Shown: in pieces, positions 15,703 through 23,695 of the stretch | Layout: every line of letters begins with the position of its first letter | Position numbering within the stretch: position 1 is the stretch's first letter | NCBI RefSeq assembly: GCF_946222045.1 | Contig: NZ_CAMILN010000016.1 | Location: 1-36,650, forward strand | Source: an uncultured Peptoniphilus sp. | GTDB taxonomy: Bacteria > Bacillota > Clostridia > Tissierellales > Peptoniphilaceae | DNA: 36,650 nucleotides | Direction: 5' to 3' | Translations under genes and position numbers: made by a program | Notes under the pieces: model-generated | Told to the model about the DNA's origin: nothing | Database searches by the model: none | The model's input: the letters and a program-made list of their open reading frames with translations, nothing else

Positions 15703-17097
15703 TTATTTATTATCTTCTTCCTTTAAGAGCATTTCGCCAATTTTATAGACGTCACCAGCTCCCATAGTAACGAAAATATCGTCCTTAGAAATATTTTCTT
15801 TAACAAACTTCACTATGTCTTCGAAACCAGAAATGTAAAAGGCATTGTCTCTGTGGTCGGCAATGGCATTTTTCAAAGTCTTTGAATGGATATCTCCATA
15901 GTCCTTCTCACGTGCTGCATAAATATCTGTGATTATAATTACATCAGATTCATCAAAGGAATTTGCAAAAGCATCAAGCAGGAGTCTAGTCCTTGTAAAG
16001 GTATGAGGTTGGAAAACTGTGTAAAGTTTACCCTTGCAGGCATTTTTAATTGCATGAATAGAAGATTTGATTTCCGTTGGGTGGTGGGCATAGTCGTCCA
16101 TTACCCTTGCTCCCTTATAAAATCCCTTCTCTTCAAGCCTTCTCTCAACACCTCTGTAATTTTTTAAACCAGCAAGAGAGTCTTCAATGGATATTCCATT
16201 TATATAGGCAGCACTAATGGCAGCAAGGGAATTTAAAATATTGTGTCTACCAAGAACTGAGAGTTCAACATGGGCTATCTTTTCGCCTTTCAAGAAAAGG
16301 TCATAAGTCGGGAAGCCCTCTTCATTAAATTCAATATTTTTTGCCATAAGGTCTGCATGATTTTCTATTCCAAAAGTGAAAACATTGCAATTTTCAATTG
16401 GCAAAAGTGTCTTCACATTTTCATCATCAACATTTAAGATTGCATAATCACTTTCTGTTAGGTTATCAACATATCCCTTGAACGTTCTTATTATGTGGTC
16501 AATATTGTCAAAGTAATCTAGGTGGTCTTCATCAATATTTAAAATGATTTCTGTTGTAGGGAAATATTTTAGGATATTTGCCTTGTACTCGCATGCCTCT
16601 GTTAAAAATAATTTTTTATCTCCGATTTTTATATTTCCATCAATATCCCTTAGTTGGCCACCAAGCATAATCGTTGGATTAACTTCTTGGTCCTTAATAA
16701 TTTCTGTAATCATTGATGTTGTAGAAGTTTTGCCATGAGTTCCCGAAACAGCAATAGATTTGTCATAGTTTTTCATAACTGCTCCTAGGAAGCTTGCTCG
16801 GTCAACAAGATCTATTTTTTGTTTAACAGCTTCTAGGTATTCTTCGTTGTCAAAGGAGATTGCATCAGTAAAAACTACAAGGTCCATGCCATGGATGTGT
16901 TCCTCTTTGTGTTCGTAGTAAACCTTGGCGCCATTTTGCTCTAATTTTTGAGTATTTATAGAAGGGCTCCTGTCGCTTCCATAAATATTGTAGCCCTTTG
17001 ATAACATCAATTCTGCAAGAGCAGACATGGAAATGCCACCAATTCCTATAAAAAATATATTCTTATAATCACTATTATCTATATTAATTTCAAACAA
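15703..17097 (-). CDS. murC: UDP-N-acetylmuramate--L-alanine ligase
   Basis: 464-residue cytoplasmic Mur ligase that adds L-alanine to UDP-MurNAc using ATP, the first amino acid step of the peptidoglycan stem peptide. The N-terminal Rossmann domain has FIGIGGISMSALAELM (about 16-31) and GSDRS. The central ATPase has SGTHGKTSTT with Lys123. LNIDEDHLDYF and LGRHNILNSLAAI follow. The C-terminal domain has DDYAHHPTEIKSSI and FQPHTFTRT, all typical of MurC. The length is normal. Start is TTG (17095-17097) with TGGAGGAAG just upstream on the minus strand. It is divergent from spoVG and ends in its own terminator. Alanine racemase is encoded nearby on the same strand but in a separate transcription unit. 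Confidence 0.96.
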   Translation of the reverse strand: MFEINIDNSDYKNIFFIGIGGISMSALAELMLSKGYNIYGSDRSPSINTQKLEQNGAKVYYEHKEEHIHGMDLVVFTDAISFDNEEYLEAVKQKIDLVDRASFLGAVMKNYDKSIAVSGTHGKTSTTSMITEIIKDQEVNPTIMLGGQLRDIDGNIKIGDKKLFLTEACEYKANILKYFPTTEIILNIDEDHLDYFDNIDHIIRTFKGYVDNLTESDYAILNVDDENVKTLLPIENCNVFTFGIENHADLMAKNIEFNEEGFPTYDLFLKGEKIAHVELSVLGRHNILNSLAAISAAYINGISIEDSLAGLKNYRGVERRLEEKGFYKGARVMDDYAHHPTEIKSSIHAIKNACKGKLYTVFQPHTFTRTRLLLDAFANSFDESDVIIITDIYAAREKDYGDIHSKTLKNAIADHRDNAFYISGFEDIVKFVKENISKDDIFVTMGAGDVYKIGEMLLKEEDNK

Positions 17098-17118
17098 TTT
17101 ACTTCCTCCAATTCTTTT

Positions 17119-17129
17119 TAATTATAACA
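17119..17129 (-). promoter_or_regulatory. Extended -10 promoter of murC
   Basis: On the minus strand TGTTATAAT ends at 17121, an extended -10. No good -35 is visible 17 bp upstream. The divergent spoVG promoter uses the same extended -10 sequence. Confidence 0.5.
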
Positions 17130-17220
17130 TATTTTCTAAAGTGAGAAAATTTTTTAAGCCTTCTTTTAAGTAAATTTAGGGAAAATATTTAACTAACATA
17201 TTCAATATATAGCTTGATTG

Positions 17221-17229
17221 TGTTATAAT
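17221..17229 (+). promoter_or_regulatory. Extended -10 promoter of spoVG
   Basis: TGTTATAAT (17221-17229) is an extended -10. The candidate -35 (TTCAAT, 17201-17206) is weak. The spoVG ribosome binding site GAGAGGA starts 12 bp later. Confidence 0.55.
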
Positions 17230-17258
17230 GTGATAAAGAAAGAGAGGATGATACTTCT

Positions 17259-17582
17259 ATGAACATAACTGATGTAAGACTACGTAAATTGCCAACTGAG
17301 GGAAAACTTAAAGCAATAGTATCTGTAACCTTTGATAACGAATTTGTGCTTCATGACATAAAAATAATAGAAGGAAAAGAATCATTATTTTTAGCAATGC
17401 CAAGCAGGAGACTTCCTAATGGAGAATACAGAGACATTGCCCATCCTATTAGCGCTGAAGCGAGAAAAGAAATTGAAGATGTAGTATTTAAAGAATACTA
17501 TTCTGTGAAGGAACAACTTGACCAAGAAGAAAACAAGGCTGAAGTTATTGAAGTTGAAGCAGAAGAAGTAATCGAAGAATAA
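17259..17582 (+). CDS. spoVG: SpoVG-family regulator
   Basis: 107-residue SpoVG protein. The conserved core runs from MNITDVRLRKL, through LKAIVSVTFDNEFVLHDIKII and FLAMPSRRLPNGEYRDIAHPI, to a C-terminal helix. SpoVG binds RNA and DNA and affects septation, sporulation or virulence genes depending on the species. Nothing here implies spore formation, since non-sporulating Firmicutes keep it. The last 25 residues are unusually acidic (a run of Glu with Val). ATG start with AGAGAGGATG upstream. It is a single-gene unit divergent from murC, with its own terminator. Confidence 0.95.
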   Translation: MNITDVRLRKLPTEGKLKAIVSVTFDNEFVLHDIKIIEGKESLFLAMPSRRLPNGEYRDIAHPISAEARKEIEDVVFKEYYSVKEQLDQEENKAEVIEVEAEEVIEE

Positions 17583-17603
17583 AATTTAAAAATTTAAAGA
17601 TTT

Positions 17604-17628
17604 AGAGAGCCAAGAGCTCTCTTTTTTT
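17604..17628 (+). terminator. Intrinsic terminator after spoVG
   Basis: AGAGAGC, loop CAAGA, GCTCTCT, then a T-run. Confidence 0.9.
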
Positions 17629-17642
17629 ATGTTAACTTACAA

Positions 17643-17670
17643 ATAAAAAAGGCTATGAAACCATAGCCTT
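17643..17670 (-). terminator. Minus-strand terminator of alr
   Basis: On the minus strand GGCTATG and CATAGCC pair around a 4-nt loop and are followed by six T residues. It overlaps the end of alr by a few bases at most. Confidence 0.88.
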
Positions 17671-17671
17671 G

Positions 17672-18829
17672 TCAGTCCATCTTGCTCACGTGGACAAGTT
17701 CATTGTTTTTGTAATAATATTTTGGAAGTCTCCTATTGAAGTGGGTGATAAAAGAGGTCTCGCAATCACCAGAGTTGATGCAGATGTCACGAACCTTTAT
17801 CTCTTCGTGGCCTTGTCTTCCAATTAAGACAACATCATCGCCAATTTTACAATCAACATCTGTGGCATCGACCATCATTTGGTCCATGCAGATAAGTCCA
17901 ATTTGTTTACACCTCTTGCCATTTATCAAAACTTCGATTTTTTCAGAGAGAATTCTTGGGAAGGCATCTGCATATCCAAGGGGAAGGGTTACAACTTTTG
18001 TATCTTTTTGACAGATATGAAATCTTTCGTAACCTACAGATTCTCCTTTTTTCACTTCTCTTATTGAAGAAATTTGAGCCTTCAAAGATATAATTTCTTC
18101 TAAACCAAACTCCTCTGGGAGGTGGTCACTGTCAGTGTATCCAAATTGAATTATACCAGGTCTTACCATTTCCAGGTCGTACTCATCGTGAAATAGAACT
18201 GAAAGAGAATTTGCAATGTGCCTATACTTAAAAGTACATCCTAGATTTTTTAATTCATCAATAAATGAAGTAAAGATTCTAAATTGTCTTTCAGTAAATT
18301 CTGGGTCACTTTCACAGGCAGCAAAGTGGGAAAAAATTCCCTCCACATTTATATTTTTAAGTTTAAAAATTTCCCTTATTTCTTCTTTTGCTTCATGGCA
18401 AGGGGTGAAACCAATCCTTGACATGCCTGAGTCAAAGGCAATATGTATTGTGGCTTTTTCATTTAATTCCTCTGCAATCTCGCTTAAAACTCTTGCATCT
18501 CCTAAGGAGTAAATATTTAAGGTAATTTGATTTTTAATTGCTTCTTCGTAAAGGTGGCGAGGAGTGTAGCCCAAAATTAAAATATTAATCTTATCAAATC
18601 TCCTTCTTAAACTAAGAGCTTCAGAAAGAGTTGCCACTGCGTAATAATTAATTCCAAGATTAAGGGAAACTTGAGATAGGGGAAGGGCACCTAACCTATA
18701 GGCGTCGCTTTTCACTACGCTCATAATTTCAGTTTTTTCTCCAACCTTATCTTTTATTATTTTCATATTATTTTCAAATTTATCAAGATCTATCTCTATC
18801 CAAGCAGGTCTTGTCAAAAAATCTTTCAT
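17672..18829 (-). CDS. alr: Alanine racemase
   Basis: 385-residue PLP enzyme that converts L- to D-alanine for peptidoglycan. I use the ATG at 18829. It follows AAAGGA, gives the normal N-terminus RPAWIEIDLDKFENNM, and avoids an upstream extension that would run through the promoter. The PLP lysine is in VVKSDAYRLGA (Lys40). The usual family text there is AYGHG, so AYRLG is a local departure. Other landmarks are FDSGMSRIGF, the catalytic Tyr region VGYERFHI, LPLGYADAFPR, and CMDQMMVD near the C-terminus. The gene lies between murC and an NCS2 permease on the minus strand, each with its own terminator, so these are neighbours and not one operon. Confidence 0.93.
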   Translation of the reverse strand: MKDFLTRPAWIEIDLDKFENNMKIIKDKVGEKTEIMSVVKSDAYRLGALPLSQVSLNLGINYYAVATLSEALSLRRRFDKINILILGYTPRHLYEEAIKNQITLNIYSLGDARVLSEIAEELNEKATIHIAFDSGMSRIGFTPCHEAKEEIREIFKLKNINVEGIFSHFAACESDPEFTERQFRIFTSFIDELKNLGCTFKYRHIANSLSVLFHDEYDLEMVRPGIIQFGYTDSDHLPEEFGLEEIISLKAQISSIREVKKGESVGYERFHICQKDTKVVTLPLGYADAFPRILSEKIEVLINGKRCKQIGLICMDQMMVDATDVDCKIGDDVVLIGRQGHEEIKVRDICINSGDCETSFITHFNRRLPKYYYKNNELVHVSKMD

Positions 18830-18863
18830 CTCATTGTCCTTTCGGTTAAAAGTTACTTTTTTT

Positions 18864-18869
18864 ATTATA
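18864..18869 (-). promoter_or_regulatory. -10 element of the alr promoter
   Basis: A minus-strand TATAAT lies 35 bp upstream of the alr ATG. No clear -35 is present. Confidence 0.45.
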
Positions 18870-18901
18870 TCACAGGTTATATATAAAATACTTTTTGAAA
18901 A

Positions 18902-18925
18902 TAAAAAAACTGCCAAGAGGCAGTT
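18902..18925 (-). terminator. Minus-strand terminator of the NCS2 permease
   Basis: On the minus strand AACTGCC, loop TCTT, GGCAGTT, followed by a T-run. Confidence 0.9.
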
Positions 18926-18928
18926 TAA

Positions 18929-20260
18929 TTAATATTCTTTGTCTATTAATAGAATGTTTAAGATAACAGCTACAATAGTTCCTCCAGAAATTCCAGAAGA
19001 GAAAAGAGCAGCAATAACAGTTGGAAGTTTTGCAACAATGTCAGGCCTCATTGTGATTCCAATACCAACTCCAATTCCACCAGCAATAATCATTAAGTTC
19101 TTTGATGAGAACTTAGCTCTTGATAGGGCCTGCATACCTGAACCTAAAATTGTTCCAAACATAAGAATTCCAGCTCCACCAAGGATTGGTGTTGGCATAA
19201 TAGAAACAAGAGTTGCAAACTTTGGACAAAGACTCATTATAATTAAAATAAATGAAGAAAAGATTGCAACTTTTTTTGATGCACACTTTGTAAGAGGAAT
19301 AAGTCCTACGTTTTGACTAAAGGTTTGGGCTGCACCTGAACCAAAAATAGGTGAGAGCATAGAACCAATTGAATCTGCCCTTACACCAGATGCAATGTCG
19401 TTGTCATTTAAATCAACTTCACAAACTTCGCCAAGAGTTTTCATAACTCCAACAGTTTCTATAATTGTAACAAGATAACCTGCTATGAAGGGGATGACAA
19501 ATTTCACATCAAACTTAAGTCCAAAGGGAAATAAACTTGGAAGTCTTATCCAAGGAGCAGCAGCAACTTGTGAAAAGTCAACAAGGTCTAGTGGAATACA
19601 AATGATATATGAAATAGTCATGGCAATGACAACTGATGCTGTTGTGGCAAATCCTCTACCATAATGATTTATAAAAATTATAAGTAAGAAGGTAAAGACG
19701 GCTATTCCAATAAAGAGTGGATCTCCATAATTTTCTGCACCATAACCTCCACCAACCCAGTCAAAGGCAACAGGCATCATAGTAATACCAATAAGAGTGA
19801 TTACAGTTCCAGTTACAACTTCTGGGAAGAATTTAAGTAGTGGCTTTATAAAAAAGCTTAAGATTAGTTCAAGGAAGGCCCCCATAATCGTTGCGCCAAA
19901 GTAACCAGCAAGTCCACCGCCCATTGTATTAATAACAGCATTGGCTGGTGGAACAAATCCAAAGTCTGTCCCCATAATAGTTGGAAGGCCTATACCAACC
20001 TTGGCCTTGCCCTTAAAAATCCCCCTTGTTTGGATAAAAGAACATATACCCGAAGCAAGGAGGGCAGCAGAGATAAGTACTGAAGTCTCAGCTACATTTG
20101 TGCCAGCTATGGCAGCGATACTAAGTGGGACTGCAATAATTCCACTAAAAGCTGTCAAAATATTTTGAAAACCAAGTAGAGATGATTTCAAAAAATCTGG
20201 CTTGTCATCAACCTCGTATTCAAGTTTCATACCATAATATTTCTTCACAATAAACCCCAT
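18929..20260 (-). CDS. NCS2-family nucleobase (probably xanthine/purine) permease
   Basis: 443-residue integral membrane symporter of the NCS2 (uracil/xanthine permease) family, with about 12-14 hydrophobic segments. Landmarks are the N-terminal FLKSSLLGFQNILTAFSG, TxGTVITLIGITMMPVAF, the conserved TIIETVGVM helix, and the signature AQTFSQNVGLIPLTK. The QNxGxxxLTK form is more typical of purine (xanthine/urate) carriers than uracil carriers, so xanthine or guanine uptake is my guess. Start is taken as ATG at 20260. A GTG four codons in (20248) has a GGGG run upstream and is an alternative. It is monocistronic and divergent from crcB. No purine riboswitch fits in the 80-bp gap. Confidence 0.88.
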   Translation of the reverse strand: MGFIVKKYYGMKLEYEVDDKPDFLKSSLLGFQNILTAFSGIIAVPLSIAAIAGTNVAETSVLISAALLASGICSFIQTRGIFKGKAKVGIGLPTIMGTDFGFVPPANAVINTMGGGLAGYFGATIMGAFLELILSFFIKPLLKFFPEVVTGTVITLIGITMMPVAFDWVGGGYGAENYGDPLFIGIAVFTFLLIIFINHYGRGFATTASVVIAMTISYIICIPLDLVDFSQVAAAPWIRLPSLFPFGLKFDVKFVIPFIAGYLVTIIETVGVMKTLGEVCEVDLNDNDIASGVRADSIGSMLSPIFGSGAAQTFSQNVGLIPLTKCASKKVAIFSSFILIIMSLCPKFATLVSIMPTPILGGAGILMFGTILGSGMQALSRAKFSSKNLMIIAGGIGVGIGITMRPDIVAKLPTVIAALFSSGISGGTIVAVILNILLIDKEY

Positions 20261-20284
20261 TTCTCATATAATAATGTTGAGTAA

Positions 20285-20313
20285 ATTTTAACACATTAGC
20301 TTTTAACTAACAA
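20285..20313 (-). promoter_or_regulatory. Promoter of the NCS2 permease
   Basis: On the minus strand TTGTTA (20313-20308), 17-bp spacer, TAAAAT (20290-20285) with TG upstream (extended -10). Confidence 0.65.
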
Positions 20314-20340
20314 TATTTGTAAGATAGAAAGGATGAAAAG

Positions 20341-20703
20341 ATGTACATATTTGTTGGACTTGGTGGAGCCTTGGGGTCTATTCTTAGATATTTTTTATCT
20401 AATACCATAAAAAATAATGGGGACTTTCCTCTTGGAACTTTTATTATAAATATACTTGGATCATTTTTAATTGGACTTATTGCCTTTTACGCAGAGAAAA
20501 ATAATTTGGACTCGAGACTTGTTTTATTTTTAAAGGTTGGATTTTGTGGAGGCTTCACTACCTTTTCAACTTTTGCCTTTGAGATATTTAAGATGGGAGA
20601 GAGTAACAAGTTTGGGACAGGGCTTTTTTATGCAGGCTTCAGCATAATTTTGTCTCTCATTGCTATATATCTCGCAAGAGAAATTGTAATAAAAGTATTT
20701 TGA
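20341..20703 (+). CDS. crcB: Fluoride exporter, Fluc/CrcB family
   Basis: 120-residue membrane protein with four predicted helices and the family motifs GLGGALGSILRY (6-17), GTFIINILGSFLIG (about 32-45) and GFCGGFTTFSTFAFE (about 68-82). It forms a dual-topology homodimeric F- channel that lowers cytoplasmic fluoride. A single copy is present here, so a homodimer is expected. ATG start with AGAAAGGATG upstream. No fluoride riboswitch is visible in the short intergenic region. No terminator separates it from the two-component genes, but those have their own promoter. Confidence 0.95.
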   Translation: MYIFVGLGGALGSILRYFLSNTIKNNGDFPLGTFIINILGSFLIGLIAFYAEKNNLDSRLVLFLKVGFCGGFTTFSTFAFEIFKMGESNKFGTGLFYAGFSIILSLIAIYLAREIVIKVF

Positions 20704-20720
20704 AATAAGATTTAAGATTT

Positions 20721-20750
20721 TTGTAAGAATTTGTAAGAAGTTTTGTAATT
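20721..20750 (+). promoter_or_regulatory. Direct repeats TTGTAAG upstream of the two-component operon
   Basis: TTGTAAGAAT (20721), TTGTAAGAAG (20731) and TTGTAATT (20743) are spaced 10 and 12 bp apart and reach the -35 region of the -10 box at 20763. Direct repeats at about one helical turn are how OmpR-type regulators usually bind, so this may be an autoregulatory site. Confidence 0.5.
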
Positions 20751-20762
20751 ATTATTTGCTAT

Positions 20763-20768
20763 TATAAT
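20763..20768 (+). promoter_or_regulatory. -10 box of the two-component operon
   Basis: TATAAT with no good -35 at 17 bp (GTTTTG), consistent with an activated promoter, and 18 bp before the ATG. AGAAGGAGGG is the ribosome binding site. Confidence 0.6.
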
Positions 20769-20786
20769 GTCAGAAGGAGGGATGTA

Positions 20787-21485
20787 ATGGATAAGTACAA
20801 TATTTTAATTGCCGAGGACGACAAGGAAATCGCAAGGTCCATTGGAATTTATCTTAAAAATGAAAATTTTGAAATTTTTTATGCTGAAGATGGACTTGAA
20901 GCTCTAGAAATTTTTAAAAATGAAAAAATTGATTTAATAATAATGGACCTCATGATGCCAAAACTTTCTGGCGAAGAAGCAATAATTAAACTAAGAGAAG
21001 TTTCCTTTGTCCCAATAATTATCCTATCTGCAAAATCAGAGGACACAGACAAAATTTTTGGACTCAACATTGGTGCTGATGATTATGTTCAAAAGCCCTT
21101 CAATCCAATGGAACTCATTGCTCGAGTAAAGAGCAACTTGAGAAGATTTTATGCCTATGATTTAAAAAAGGATAGGAACTTTATTGAGATAGGCAGCATT
21201 AAGTTAGACTTGTCGCAAAAAATTGCTTATGTGGAGGACAAGCCAGTGGCACTTACTTCTATTGAGTTTAAAATTTTGGAACTCTTGATGAAGAATCCCA
21301 ACAGGGTCTTTTCCATTGAAGAAATTTATGAAAGTGTCTGGAATGAACCAGCCATGGAGGCAAAGACCGTGACAGTTCACATTAGACGAATTAGAGAGAA
21401 AATCGAAGTAAATCCAAAGAAACCAATGTACTTAAAAGTTCAGTGGGGTCTTGGATATAAGTTTGAAGATTTGAGGCGAAAATAA
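20787..21485 (+). CDS. OmpR/PhoB-family response regulator
   Basis: 232-residue two-domain regulator. The receiver domain (1-120) has the acidic pocket Glu10-Asp11-Asp12, phosphoacceptor Asp54 in IIMDLMMPKLSG, Ser82 in ILSAKS and Lys104 in YVQKPF. The winged-helix output domain (about 133-230) has the recognition helix near KTVTVHIRRIREKIE and the wing VQWGLGYKFE. ATG start with a strong AAGGAGGG. Its stop overlaps the start of the histidine kinase gene (TAATG), so the two are translationally coupled. The direct repeats upstream suggest self-regulation. The closest style is VanR/PhoP-like, and the regulon is unknown. Confidence 0.93.
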   Translation: MDKYNILIAEDDKEIARSIGIYLKNENFEIFYAEDGLEALEIFKNEKIDLIIMDLMMPKLSGEEAIIKLREVSFVPIIILSAKSEDTDKIFGLNIGADDYVQKPFNPMELIARVKSNLRRFYAYDLKKDRNFIEIGSIKLDLSQKIAYVEDKPVALTSIEFKILELLMKNPNRVFSIEEIYESVWNEPAMEAKTVTVHIRRIREKIEVNPKKPMYLKVQWGLGYKFEDLRRK

Positions 21486-23563
21486 TGAAAAAAAATTCTT
21501 ACAAATTATCCTATTATGCTTTAATAATTTTAGGGTTATCACTTATTTCACTTTTAGCAGGTAGTTTTTTATTTTCTAGGGATCCTAGCTCTTCTTATAG
21601 AATGATTATGTCTAGAGGTCGTGTTTATTCTACCGTAAGTAGATCTGTTAATGATGATAATTATAGCAATAGTGTTTTTAATTACGCTGTTAAATCTTAT
21701 AAGTTAAAGTATTTTGATAAGGACGGAAATGTCGTTGACGACCCCGAAAGTATAAAAATTCAGAATAAAAAAGATGAGCTGAAAAAGAATGGACTTGATC
21801 CAAAAGACTATTTAGAAGCTTGGATGTTAGAACAACCTGAGATAAAGTCTGAATACAAAACTTTTTACTTAACTAATGAATATGAAAAAAATGAATTTGA
21901 TCCATTAGAAATTGGAATTAGAAATAATGACTTCTTAATCACAGGTTCAGTTCAAGACAATAAAATTATTATAGATAAGGTTCAAAAGAGTCAAAGGCTT
22001 ATGAATAGTGATTACGATTTTATTGATAAATCTTTCAAATCATGTATTTATGATTATTTTAAAGAACTAAACAGTAGCAATAATGTTAAAAATTTAAAAT
22101 TTGCTTATTACGGATCATTAGACGATGAAGTTTTTAAAGATATTGAAAGAGATGTCTTTATGGACCAAGTCCAAGTGCAAATTGGAGTAAGTGTCTTAAT
22201 CGCAGCTGTCTTATCAGGATTACTAGGACTATTTATGAGTATAGAAAAAATTGACGACAGCGAAAGCTTACGAAAAGTCTTTAAGTTTCCAGTAGAAGTT
22301 GTGATTATTTTATTTGTAATATTTGTATTTTCCAGTGCAGGAATATCAAGTATGAATCAAATTTATAGAAACTTGTATGTTTTCTATCTATTGTACTTTA
22401 TTGGTCTTGTGATTGTTTCACTAACAGTAAATTATTTTGTAATCTTACTAAAGAGCGTATTTAATAAAAATACAGAAAATTATCTAGTTAAAAATTCATT
22501 AATTTATAGGATTTTTACTGGGGCAATTTCTGAATTCTCAAATGCGTCTGATGACAACAAAAATATTAAAGATGCAAAAGTTAAATTTACCCTAGTTTAT
22601 TTTGTAGTTTTCTTATTGTTTGCAATACTCAACATGATGTTTTCAACTATGTCTTACTATGCTCCTGAAAAAATGATGATTCCAATGATATTATTTGGCA
22701 TCTTTCTCTATGTGATAATTTTTAAAAACATAAAGCAGGTTGCGAAAATTAATAGGGAATCAAGCGAAATTGTTGGCGGAAACTACAAGAAGAAGATAGA
22801 AAAAACTGGTGGACTATACGACGGCATAGTTGATAATTTTAACAACATTGGATCAAACTTAGACCTTGCCATTGAAGATGCAGTAAAGTCTGAAAGGTTA
22901 AAGACAGAACTTATAACAAATGTAAGTCATGACTTAAAGACTCCACTAACTTCAATACTCAATTATTCTGATTTGCTCTCAAAAGAAGATAATTCAGAAG
23001 AGGAAGCAAGAGAATATGCAAGGATAATTAATGAAAAGTCTAACAAGCTCAAGGTCTTAATCGAAGACTTATTTGAAGTTTCAAAGGCAACATCAAATAA
23101 CGTTGAACTTGACAGGCAAGAACTTGACTTTAATTCTCTAGTTGCCCAATCCATTGGCGAGTGGGAAGATAAAATTAAGGAAAATAATATTGAGATAATT
23201 TCAAATCTTCCTGAAGAAAAAGTCATCCTGAATATTGACGGACAAAAATTCTCAAGAGTTTTAGACAACTTATTCTCAAATATTTCTAAGTATGCCCTAG
23301 AAAACTCAAGAGTTTATGTTGATTTAATTGACGAAGGTGGAGTAAAACTTACAATAAAAAATATTTCTAAGTATCCACTTAATATTTCTGCAGAGGAACT
23401 TATGGAAAGATTCACTCGTGGAGAAAAATCAAGGACAACTTCAGGTTCAGGTCTTGGTCTATCAATAGCATCTTCCTTTGTAAGAGCTCACGGAGCAAGC
23501 TTTGACATTGATATCGACGGAGACTTATTCAAAATTACAATCGAATTTAAAAATATAATTTAA
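21485..23563 (+). CDS. Membrane sensor histidine kinase with six predicted helices
   Basis: 692-residue sensor kinase. TM1 (about 8-30), an outside domain of about 200 residues (30-228), then five further hydrophobic segments (about 229-250, 268-288, 295-322, 368-390, 397-415), and a HAMP-like linker (about 415-470). The H-box is NVSHDLKTPLTSILNYSDLL with phosphoacceptor His482. The ATPase domain has an N-box VLDNLFSNISKYA and GSGLGLSIASSFVRAHG. It pairs with the preceding response regulator. The second multi-helix membrane unit is more than the usual two-TM kinase layout and could sense within or near the membrane. The signal is unknown. The gene ends just before a 31-bp terminator that is repeated 4.4 kb downstream. 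Confidence 0.9.
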   Translation: MKKNSYKLSYYALIILGLSLISLLAGSFLFSRDPSSSYRMIMSRGRVYSTVSRSVNDDNYSNSVFNYAVKSYKLKYFDKDGNVVDDPESIKIQNKKDELKKNGLDPKDYLEAWMLEQPEIKSEYKTFYLTNEYEKNEFDPLEIGIRNNDFLITGSVQDNKIIIDKVQKSQRLMNSDYDFIDKSFKSCIYDYFKELNSSNNVKNLKFAYYGSLDDEVFKDIERDVFMDQVQVQIGVSVLIAAVLSGLLGLFMSIEKIDDSESLRKVFKFPVEVVIILFVIFVFSSAGISSMNQIYRNLYVFYLLYFIGLVIVSLTVNYFVILLKSVFNKNTENYLVKNSLIYRIFTGAISEFSNASDDNKNIKDAKVKFTLVYFVVFLLFAILNMMFSTMSYYAPEKMMIPMILFGIFLYVIIFKNIKQVAKINRESSEIVGGNYKKKIEKTGGLYDGIVDNFNNIGSNLDLAIEDAVKSERLKTELITNVSHDLKTPLTSILNYSDLLSKEDNSEEEAREYARIINEKSNKLKVLIEDLFEVSKATSNNVELDRQELDFNSLVAQSIGEWEDKIKENNIEIISNLPEEKVILNIDGQKFSRVLDNLFSNISKYALENSRVYVDLIDEGGVKLTIKNISKYPLNISAEELMERFTRGEKSRTTSGSGLGLSIASSFVRAHGASFDIDIDGDLFKITIEFKNII

Positions 23564-23572
23564 TAGAAAAGG

Positions 23573-23603
23573 AGAAAGTTCGGGAGACCGGACTTTTTTC
23601 TTT
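23573..23603 (+). terminator. Terminator after histidine kinase, left copy of 31-bp direct repeat
   Basis: AAGTTCGG, GNRA loop GAGA, CCGGACTT, then a T-run. The 31-bp segment 23573-23603 is identical to 27974-28004. Confidence 0.93.
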
Positions 23604-23612
23604 TATTAAAAC

Positions 23613-23641
23613 TTGACAAAGATAAAGCGATGCTATATACT
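23613..23641 (+). promoter_or_regulatory. Strong promoter of the blaI-like accessory operon
   Basis: TTGACA (23613-23618), 17-bp spacer, TATACT (23636-23641), near perfect consensus. CTTGA and TCAAG form a small inverted repeat at its two ends. Confidence 0.85.
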
Positions 23642-23658
23642 CAAGGTGAAAATATAAA

Positions 23659-23666
23659 TGTCGACA
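23659..23666 (+). promoter_or_regulatory. Candidate operator dyad of the BlaI-type repressor
   Basis: TGTCGACA is a perfect 8-bp palindrome about 10 bp past the expected transcription start and 30 bp before the repressor ATG. BlaI/MecI operators are short dyads with a TGT/ACA core overlapping or following the promoter, which fits in position but not fully in sequence. Confidence 0.4.
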
Positions 23667-23695
23667 AGAATAAAGATATTTTAGAGGTGAGATTA

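Noticed and set aside
18830..18916. Longer N-terminus for alanine racemase
   Set aside because: The extension runs through the alr promoter and the adjacent terminator and is not part of the Alr fold.
18939..20168. Plus-strand ORFs antisense to the permease
   Set aside because: Composition and hydrophobicity are those of a shadow of the NCS2 gene; no ribosome sites or family motifs.
20261..20340. Fluoride or purine riboswitch between the NCS2 permease and crcB
   Set aside because: The 80-bp gap is filled by promoter and ribosome sites and shows no aptamer-like stems.
23630..23695. Upstream in-frame ATG extending the BlaI-like protein
   Set aside because: It lies inside the spacer and -10 of a near-consensus promoter and has no ribosome site; ATG 23696 has AGAGGTGA and gives the normal family N-terminus.
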